Below, piece after piece: positions 7,175 through 12,044 of a DNA stretch of 12,044 bases (position 1 is the stretch's first letter; each line of letters opens with the position of its first letter). The notes beneath the pieces are model-generated. The model saw only the letters and a program-made list of their open reading frames with translations, had not been told where the DNA came from and ran no database searches. A program made the position numbers and the translations under genes. The DNA is from an uncultured Planctomycetaceae bacterium (lineage in GTDB: Bacteria > Planctomycetota > Planctomycetia > Planctomycetales > Planctomycetaceae): positions 1 to 12,044 of the forward strand of contig CAIXQV010000304.1 in assembly GCA_903921605.1 (NCBI GenBank), in the 5' to 3' direction.

Positions 7175-7237
7175 CTTATCGGAGTGGCGCTGGACTCCCT
7201 GGCTCCATTCAGTACACAATCAGTGAGAGAGTGACTC

Positions 7238-7975
7238 ATGACAGAATCTTCTGGCACTGTACCGAACGAAACAAATCCGGATTCTTCCGTGCCCCTTTCC
7301 GAAGCGATTCGGGAAGCCGTTGAATCAGGCAAAGATGTGCGCGATCGAGTTCGTGATGTGGTCGTCAGTCTGTTTCGCAGCAGTGAAGCAACTACGGCTT
7401 CAGCTCGTGCTGCCGTCAGCGGAATTGTGCAAAGCGCAACGGAGATTGTGAAGCGGTCGGCTCCGGACAATCCCGAGAGTGTGCTCCGCAATGTGATTGA
7501 TGGCGTCACGTCAGGACTTTCCATAGTGGCTCAGTCCACGCAATACGCAGTTCAGGAAGCGACAGCTCGCGGCCAGCGTTTCGCCAGTCAGGATCTGGAT
7601 CGCGCAAAGAAAGATTTGAGCGGGATCAGCGATATCCTGATGGATACTGTCAAGTATTTTACGAATCGCGTGACCGAGGAAGCCGGGACGGCTGCAAAGG
7701 AACTGAGAACTCATGCGGAGCGATCAGCCGCAGCGGTGACTCCGGTTCTGAAATCTTCCGTTGATGCTGTCACCGGGCATCCTGTTCAGACGGCCGGAGA
7801 GGCGGCGGAGACTGTTCTGCGTACCGCTCAACTGACGGCAGGAGCTCTGCTGGGAGCGATGAGTGGTCTTCTGGCCGGAGCGGCCGATGCACTGGATCCA
7901 TCGCGACAAAAGTCCACGGCTTCATCTTCAGAAGCAACAGTAGCTGCAGCGGAGAACAAGGAACAGGCGTCGTGA
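7238..7975 (+). CDS. Helical Ala/Ser-rich protein, phasin-like (possibly DUF6781)
   Basis: This 245-residue protein has no signal peptide and should be cytoplasmic. It is almost wholly helical in appearance and rich in Ala, Ser, Thr, Val, Glu and Arg. An amphipathic segment SGKDVRDRVRDVVVSLF (30-46) is followed by long Ala-rich helices (50-110), a charged helix region (118-165), and a Gly/Ala-rich hydrophobic stretch near the end (about 196-218, GALLGAMSGLLAG) that could dip into a membrane or granule surface. The tail is a low-complexity Ser/Ala/Glu segment. The layout resembles phasin-like proteins and, from memory, the DUF6781 family; I could not verify this. Its TGA overlaps the GTG of the kinase gene (GTGA, 7972-7975), so the two are translationally coupled and probably act together. 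GAGAG at 7225-7229 is a modest ribosome binding site. Confidence 0.75.
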   Translation: MTESSGTVPNETNPDSSVPLSEAIREAVESGKDVRDRVRDVVVSLFRSSEATTASARAAVSGIVQSATEIVKRSAPDNPESVLRNVIDGVTSGLSIVAQSTQYAVQEATARGQRFASQDLDRAKKDLSGISDILMDTVKYFTNRVTEEAGTAAKELRTHAERSAAAVTPVLKSSVDAVTGHPVQTAGEAAETVLRTAQLTAGALLGAMSGLLAGAADALDPSRQKSTASSSEATVAAAENKEQAS

Positions 7976-9663
7976 GTGATCCCATTGGGATTCGTCGCGG
8001 CATCCGGAATACTCGTCGCGCGGCCGAGGTGATTGCGGTCCTGGCGAAGCATGGATTTCGACAGATCCTGTCTGACACCGGTATCGAGCGTATGATCGAA
8101 CGTGGACAGGAAATCCTGCTGCGTTCCAAATTCGATGCGTCTGCTTCTACTCCGGTTGAAGTACGCGTGCGTGAAGCACTTGAAGAATTGGGTGGCACGT
8201 TTATCAAACTGGGCCAGGTCCTGAGTACTCGTCCGGACCTTGTTCCGCCCGAACTGGCCGACGAGCTGCGTCGCCTGCGTTCGAATTGTCCGCTGGTCCC
8301 CTATCCGGACATTAAGAAGCGGCTGGACGAAGAGTACGGCGATCGTCTGACGACCCTGTTCCGGTCCATCGAAGAAACACCGCTGGCCGCCGCGTCGATT
8401 GCGCAAGTGCATTCTGCCGTACTGGCTGATGGTACCAGCGTCGTGCTGAAGATTTTGCGGCCGGGTATCGAAGAGACCATCGAGTCCGACATGGACATCC
8501 TGATGGAGCTGGCTCGCCTGACGGAGAATCGATTTCGCGAACTGGGTTACAGCCCAGTGGAAACAGTGCGTGAATTTCAGCAGGAGCTAACGCGGGAAGT
8601 GGACCTGCTGCATGAAGGTCGGTCGACGGATCGGTTCCGCAGGAATTTTTCCGATGATCCGAAGATTCACTTTCCAGATGTGTACTGGCAGTCGAGTACC
8701 CGCAGGATTCTGACGCTGGAACATGTGCCGGGGACAGCGCTGTCCGAGACGAACTTTGCGGCAATGACGCCCGAGCAGCGCAGGAACATTGTTGCCAAAG
8801 GTGCGGAGGCTGTTTTTCGGCAGTGCCTGGAGTTCGGTTTTTTTCACGCCGATCCTCATCCGGGCAACATCTTTGCGATGCCTGATGGCAGCATCTGTTT
8901 CATCGACTGCGGCATGACCGGGCGAATTGATCGCCAGACCATGCAGGATCTTGCCACGCTGGTGATGTCGGTCATCAATTCGGATCTCGACAGCGTCATT
9001 GAAGCGACAATGGCCTTATGCAGTGCGGAAACGTCGCTGAAGTTCGATCGGGCGTTTCGGCGGGATGCCTGGAGCTTCATGGCTCGCTTCGAACGGGGCA
9101 CAATTGATTCGCTCGATATGGCCGGACTGCTGGAGGAATTCTTCGCTCTGCTGCGTCGCTATCGGATTCAATGTCCGGCCGATCTTGTGTTTCTGATCAA
9201 GGCGTTGTCGACAATTCAGGGAGTTGCAAAGGAAATTGATCCGCAGTTCGATCTGATTTCCCATGGAAGGCCTCAACTGGAAAAGCTGATCCGCGACCGC
9301 TACGGTTTCAAGGCGGCTCAGGATCGAATCGTCACCACTGCTCAGCGATATCTTTCCCTTCTGGAAGATATGCCGGACGAAGTACGCGATGTGCTGGATC
9401 AGCTTCGGCGTCGGGAGTTCAGCGTGAATCTGCGGCATCACGGTATCGATCGCCTGAACGACGATACTCTGGAACATGCCAGCGGCACCATCGCAATCGG
9501 GCTCGTGATCACCGGGCTGATGGTGGGATCGTCAGTGCTGATTCTTGCAGAGCGAAATACTGAAGGCTACTCCATCCTTCGCGGTTTTGGCATTGCCGGA
9601 ATCATCATTGCCACTGTGCTGGCCGTGACGTTGCCCATCCGGTGGATCCGACGACGGAAATAG
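7972..9663 (+). CDS. ABC1/UbiB-family atypical kinase
   Basis: This 563-residue protein shows the full set of ABC1 (UbiB/ADCK/COQ8) motifs. They are KxGQ within GTFIKLGQVLSTRPD (Lys79-Gln82), the Ala-rich loop PLAAASIAQVH (137-147) that replaces the glycine-rich loop, the ATP-site lysine in VVLK (Lys160), EVDLLHEG (209-216), the catalytic HADPHPGN (292-299) and the metal-binding IDCGMTG (311-317, DCG in place of DFG). Two hydrophobic helices close the protein (about 505-524 and 536-556), ending in the basic IRRRK, so it is membrane-anchored as in UbiB. The family supports isoprenoid quinone synthesis or lipid handling, as an ATPase more than a protein kinase. No other ubi or men gene is present, so the pathway is not shown here and I do not assign the symbol ubiB. 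The GTG start at 7972 overlaps the upstream stop, with AAGGA (7958-7962) nine bases before it. Confidence 0.92.
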   Translation: MSDPIGIRRGIRNTRRAAEVIAVLAKHGFRQILSDTGIERMIERGQEILLRSKFDASASTPVEVRVREALEELGGTFIKLGQVLSTRPDLVPPELADELRRLRSNCPLVPYPDIKKRLDEEYGDRLTTLFRSIEETPLAAASIAQVHSAVLADGTSVVLKILRPGIEETIESDMDILMELARLTENRFRELGYSPVETVREFQQELTREVDLLHEGRSTDRFRRNFSDDPKIHFPDVYWQSSTRRILTLEHVPGTALSETNFAAMTPEQRRNIVAKGAEAVFRQCLEFGFFHADPHPGNIFAMPDGSICFIDCGMTGRIDRQTMQDLATLVMSVINSDLDSVIEATMALCSAETSLKFDRAFRRDAWSFMARFERGTIDSLDMAGLLEEFFALLRRYRIQCPADLVFLIKALSTIQGVAKEIDPQFDLISHGRPQLEKLIRDRYGFKAAQDRIVTTAQRYLSLLEDMPDEVRDVLDQLRRREFSVNLRHHGIDRLNDDTLEHASGTIAIGLVITGLMVGSSVLILAERNTEGYSILRGFGIAGIIIATVLAVTLPIRWIRRRK

Positions 9664-9684
9664 CCGTCGCCGGGTGGCGATCGG
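9664..9684 (+). terminator. Weak terminator hairpin after the ABC1 kinase gene
   Basis: Directly after the TAG stop, tcgcc (9667-9671) pairs with ggcga (9676-9680) around gggt, extendable by a G-T pair and by cc/gg across a one-base bulge. The tail tttgct is short. It is a plausible but weak intrinsic terminator. Confidence 0.35.
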
Positions 9685-9760
9685 TTTGCTGGCCGAGTGA
9701 ATGGGGCTTTCACAATCCGAAACGTCAGTGAGGCATCAATTTACCGGTGTTTTGCGTGCA

Positions 9761-9779
9761 AAATCCCCCGCTGACGCTT
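9761..9779 (+). repeat. REP-like repeat, copy 1
   Basis: The 19-mer aaatcccccgctgacgctt occurs here and again exactly 100 bases downstream (9861-9879). Its core CGCTGACGC is the reverse complement of the GCGTCAGCG core of copy 2. It lies between two convergent genes, the usual place for such elements. Confidence 0.75.
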
Positions 9780-9807
9780 TTTGAAGTTGCGCATTTGTGA
9801 CTATCCC

Positions 9808-9831
9808 AACCCGACGCGTCAGCGAGGGATT
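9808..9831 (-). repeat. REP-like repeat, copy 2 (inverted)
   Basis: This copy is inverted relative to copies 1 and 3. Over 24 bases it matches the reverse complement of 9862-9885 at 22 positions, including the shared AACCCGA end and the GCGTCAGCG core. Together with copy 3 it can form a long stem with a 30-base loop. Confidence 0.75.
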
Positions 9832-9861
9832 GTGTTTGTGCGCTTCGCCAGTGTTTCCGCA

Positions 9862-9885
9862 AATCCCCCGCTGACGCTTCGGGTT
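9862..9885 (+). repeat. REP-like repeat, copy 3
   Basis: Same orientation as copy 1, but it keeps the outer TCGGGTT end that copy 1 lacks, and so pairs fully with copy 2. From memory, repeats with a GCGTCAGCG core are frequent between genes in planctomycete genomes; this is not checked here. Confidence 0.75.
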
Positions 9886-9935
9886 AGGATTAAATCAACA
9901 GTCTAAATCTGGCGAGTGGGACGAGCATCGCTTTC

Positions 9936-10853
9936 TTATTGCGGCTTCAGATGTTCATCGAACCAATCTGCGAAACGCACGATATCGAGAAACATCGTCG
10001 GCCAGCCGTGACTTTTCCCGGGGCGAACTTCGAAGCGGACTTTGCAACCCAGTTCTTCGGCTTTTGCAATAAAACGCTCCGACTGATCTATTGTGACCAG
10101 TGTGTCGGCATCGCCATGCACAATCATCGTGGGCGGCATTTGCGGAGTGATGTGATAGATCGGTGACAGATCACGTCCCAGTTCTTTCCAGGTGTCCATC
10201 GCTTCTGCTTTTGGACCGAACCCTTTGCGAAAACTCTTTGGTGGCCCGCCATCGCCGGGATTCTCTGTCGATGTTCCGAGATTCAGCAAATCTGTCGGAG
10301 GATAAAAACAAGCCACGCACTGCACGGCACTGGATTCACGATCGATCTCATCAGCGGCGAGAGGATCGCCGGCACCTCCGCGAGTTCCCAGCATCAGTGA
10401 AAGATGTCCGCCGGAACTGCCGCCGATGACTCCCAGTTGATCCGGGTTGACCTTGTAATCGGCCGCATGATGCCGGATGAATCGCACGGATCGCAGCACA
10501 TCGTCAACGATCTCACCAATCAGGCATTCCGGTTGAGAAATGTGCTGCACGGCAAAGACCGTGTATCCTCGTCGCAGGAACGGAGCAAACAGGAAAGGTC
10601 TGATGGACCCCGGCCCGGACTTCCAGCCACCACTCACCATCAGGATGACACCCGCGCCGTTGTGATTCGGCGGCTGGAACACATCCATCACCAGCGGCTT
10701 GTCATCGCGTTGGCCGTAGACAATACCGGGAGTCAGCGAATACGGCGCGTGAAACCACCACCAATAGGTCGAGCCTATTACGCCACCGACAATCGTCAAC
10801 AGCAAGCCAACCCAGAACAGCAGACGTCTCATACGAATCTTCCAGCGTGTCAC
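9936..10853 (-). CDS. Membrane-anchored alpha/beta hydrolase (esterase/lipase-like)
   Basis: This 305-residue protein has a basic N-terminus and one hydrophobic helix (about 11-30) acting as signal anchor, so the catalytic domain should face the periplasm. The fold motifs are an oxyanion-type strand VSGGW (73-77), the nucleophile elbow GGSSGGH (144-150, nucleophile Ser146), the acid region HGDADTLV (246-253, probably Asp250) and the catalytic histidine in GKSHGW (His282). This order matches BD-FAE/esterase-lipase hydrolases, which cleave carboxylic esters, often on acetylated or feruloylated glycans; substrate is unknown. The GTG at 10853 overlaps the TGA of the upstream transporter gene (GTGA), implying coupling. 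An ATG seven codons later (10832) has a better ribosome binding site, GGAAG, so the true start may be there. It ends facing the REP-like cluster. Confidence 0.87.
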   Translation of the reverse strand: MTRWKIRMRRLLFWVGLLLTIVGGVIGSTYWWWFHAPYSLTPGIVYGQRDDKPLVMDVFQPPNHNGAGVILMVSGGWKSGPGSIRPFLFAPFLRRGYTVFAVQHISQPECLIGEIVDDVLRSVRFIRHHAADYKVNPDQLGVIGGSSGGHLSLMLGTRGGAGDPLAADEIDRESSAVQCVACFYPPTDLLNLGTSTENPGDGGPPKSFRKGFGPKAEAMDTWKELGRDLSPIYHITPQMPPTMIVHGDADTLVTIDQSERFIAKAEELGCKVRFEVRPGKSHGWPTMFLDIVRFADWFDEHLKPQ

Positions 10854-12044
10854 TGCAGTTTCTCTTCGTCAGTTTTATCAGCAAAGCAGGCGAGCATTGC
10901 GGGAAGCATAACCAAATCACCGAACAAAGCTGCCGCGATCGTGATGGCTCCCATGGACGCGAAGATATGGTGATCACGTGAGTCACTGAAAGCCACCGTG
11001 CCGAAACCTGCCACAAGCACAGATGTCGTCATCACCATCGCCACGCCGACATTTCCAAAGGCTTTCCGAATCGCCTCATCGCGATTCTTCGCCGTTCGTC
11101 GTTCTTCATCAAATCGACTCAGAAAGTGAATCGTATCGTCAACGACAATTCCCAGGCACACCGTAAACGCGCAGACGCTGGTGAGTTCTAAAGATTCTTT
11201 TCGCCAGACCAGCCATGTGCCCGTCACAACCAGCGGGAACGCGTTGGGAATAATGGAGACGAGGCCAATTCGCAGCGACCGATACGCCAACGTCAGAGTC
11301 AGGAAGATGATAACGGATGCCGACCCCAGACTTGCGGTGAGGTCGATCACGATCTGGTACAAATTTCTCCAGCGCCAGATCGCATCTCCCTGCAGTTTCG
11401 TTTTAAACTCCGGATGCCGGGATTCGATTTCCTTTAGTCCATTGGTAATTCGATTGAAGACCGGATCAAACTGGGCGATCCCCAGATCCTGCACACGAAA
11501 CGTCACGACGCCTCGACGACGCTCGGGAGTATAGAACGCTCGCTTCAAAGGAGGCGGCAACAATTCAATCATCGACATGCGTTCTTCAGCCGGCCCTTCG
11601 CCTGGCAAAGAATCAACGAGATTTCGAATGGACAGCGGGTAGCCAATCATTGGCTCGGACTTCAGGAGATCATCGACTTCCGCGATGGTCTGCAGGATTT
11701 CAGGAGAATCATCCGCAACTTTCGCCGACCATACGATTTCGACTTCGGAGAATTCCAGTCCTCCAAGAGCTTTATCCATCTCCATCATCGCCAGATAGGC
11801 TTCGCTTTTCTCCGGCAAAGAATTCGCTCGCCGCTGATCGGGACGAAGAGTCAGTGAGACCGCCAGCAGAGTCAGAGTGACGACGATACTGGAAACCGCA
11901 ATCAACCTGGGGGCTCGCAGCACAAGATCAATCAGACCGCTCAGGCGAGTCAGATTGCGATCGATCAGGCTCTTTTCATGGCCCAGATGGATGTTGCGAC
12001 CTAGCCGAGTTGAACAGACCAGCGGCACGATGGCCACAACGGCA
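10850..12044 (-). CDS. RND/MMPL-type transporter, C-terminal part (gene starts beyond the window)
   Basis: The frame is open through the right edge, so about 397 C-terminal residues are visible. A GTG at 12037 is internal and lies in the end of a membrane helix, so it is not the start. Counting from it, the fragment has a membrane helix (about 44-64) opening the second half, a large extracytoplasmic loop (about 65-225), and five further helices (about 229-252, 256-277, 284-306, 331-350, 359-385). The motif GIVVDDTIHFLSRFDEE (296-312), with paired Asp residues in a membrane helix, is characteristic of RND superfamily/MMPL exporters, where such residues carry protons. The family exports lipids, hopanoids or other hydrophobic compounds; cargo is unknown. 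The stop overlaps the GTG of the hydrolase gene, suggesting a shared operon, perhaps for an exported ester or lipid (inference). Confidence 0.88.
   Translation of the reverse strand, partial: AVVAIVPLVCSTRLGRNIHLGHEKSLIDRNLTRLSGLIDLVLRAPRLIAVSSIVVTLTLLAVSLTLRPDQRRANSLPEKSEAYLAMMEMDKALGGLEFSEVEIVWSAKVADDSPEILQTIAEVDDLLKSEPMIGYPLSIRNLVDSLPGEGPAEERMSMIELLPPPLKRAFYTPERRRGVVTFRVQDLGIAQFDPVFNRITNGLKEIESRHPEFKTKLQGDAIWRWRNLYQIVIDLTASLGSASVIIFLTLTLAYRSLRIGLVSIIPNAFPLVVTGTWLVWRKESLELTSVCAFTVCLGIVVDDTIHFLSRFDEERRTAKNRDEAIRKAFGNVGVAMVMTTSVLVAGFGTVAFSDSRDHHIFASMGAITIAAALFGDLVMLPAMLACFADKTDEEKLQ

Noticed and set aside
7828..8412. 194-codon minus-strand frame inside the ABC1 kinase gene
   Set aside because: Antisense to a gene with complete family motifs; no plausible start signal or recognisable domain.
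9761..9885. CRISPR-like array of spaced repeats
   Set aside because: Only three copies, one of them inverted, with uneven spacing and no cas genes; a REP-like cluster fits better.
10404..10973. 189-codon plus-strand frame across the hydrolase/transporter junction
   Set aside because: Antisense to two well-supported genes; composition is that of a shadow frame.

Overview
The window looks like chromosomal DNA from a planctomycete (Planctomycetota). The basis is gene content: two prepilin-type DUF1559 proteins with the H-X9-DG C-terminal motif, small lipoproteins with a carboxypeptidase-regulatory-like fold, the end of a DUF1552 protein, and an exported FAD-dependent oxidoreductase flanked by carbohydrate-binding-like domains. 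This combination is typical of that phylum. Genus or species cannot be named from the sequence. No tRNA, rRNA, CRISPR array, transposase or integrase was recognised.

Left part (1-3943): the tail of a DUF1552 gene runs rightward into the window. It converges on four leftward genes, arranged as two successive copies of one cassette: DUF1559 pseudopilin-like protein followed by a small lipoprotein (2975-3943 then 2414-2914; 1291-2247 then 809-1201). The cassettes are similar in layout but not recent duplicates. The first ~50 residues of the two DUF1559 proteins are nearly identical while their DNA has drifted at synonymous sites. In the second cassette a hairpin with a T-rich tail sits between the two genes and could reduce lipoprotein expression.

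Middle (3944-4826): an 883-base gap without a convincing protein gene, unusually rich in inverted repeats. On the minus strand the structured part (about 4570 to 4099) is followed by a short hairpin plus a seven-T run at 4051-4030. This makes a minus-strand non-coding RNA, or a degenerate repeat element, the most interesting open question in the window.

Right part: the rightward exported FAD oxidoreductase (4827-7100) is followed, behind its own good sigma70-like promoter, by a two-gene unit. This pairs a helical, Ala/Ser-rich, phasin-like protein (7238-7975) with an ABC1/UbiB-family atypical kinase (7972-9663), coupled by a GTGA stop/start overlap. This unit converges on a leftward pair also joined by a GTGA overlap: the C-terminal part of an RND/MMPL-type membrane transporter (10850 to beyond the right edge) and a membrane-anchored alpha/beta hydrolase (9936-10853). 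Between the convergent units are three copies of a REP-like palindromic repeat with core GCGTCAGCG.

Most genes belong to families that are common in planctomycetes. I do not see a clearly new multi-gene system; the structured gap and the phasin-like/ABC1 kinase pair are the best leads.
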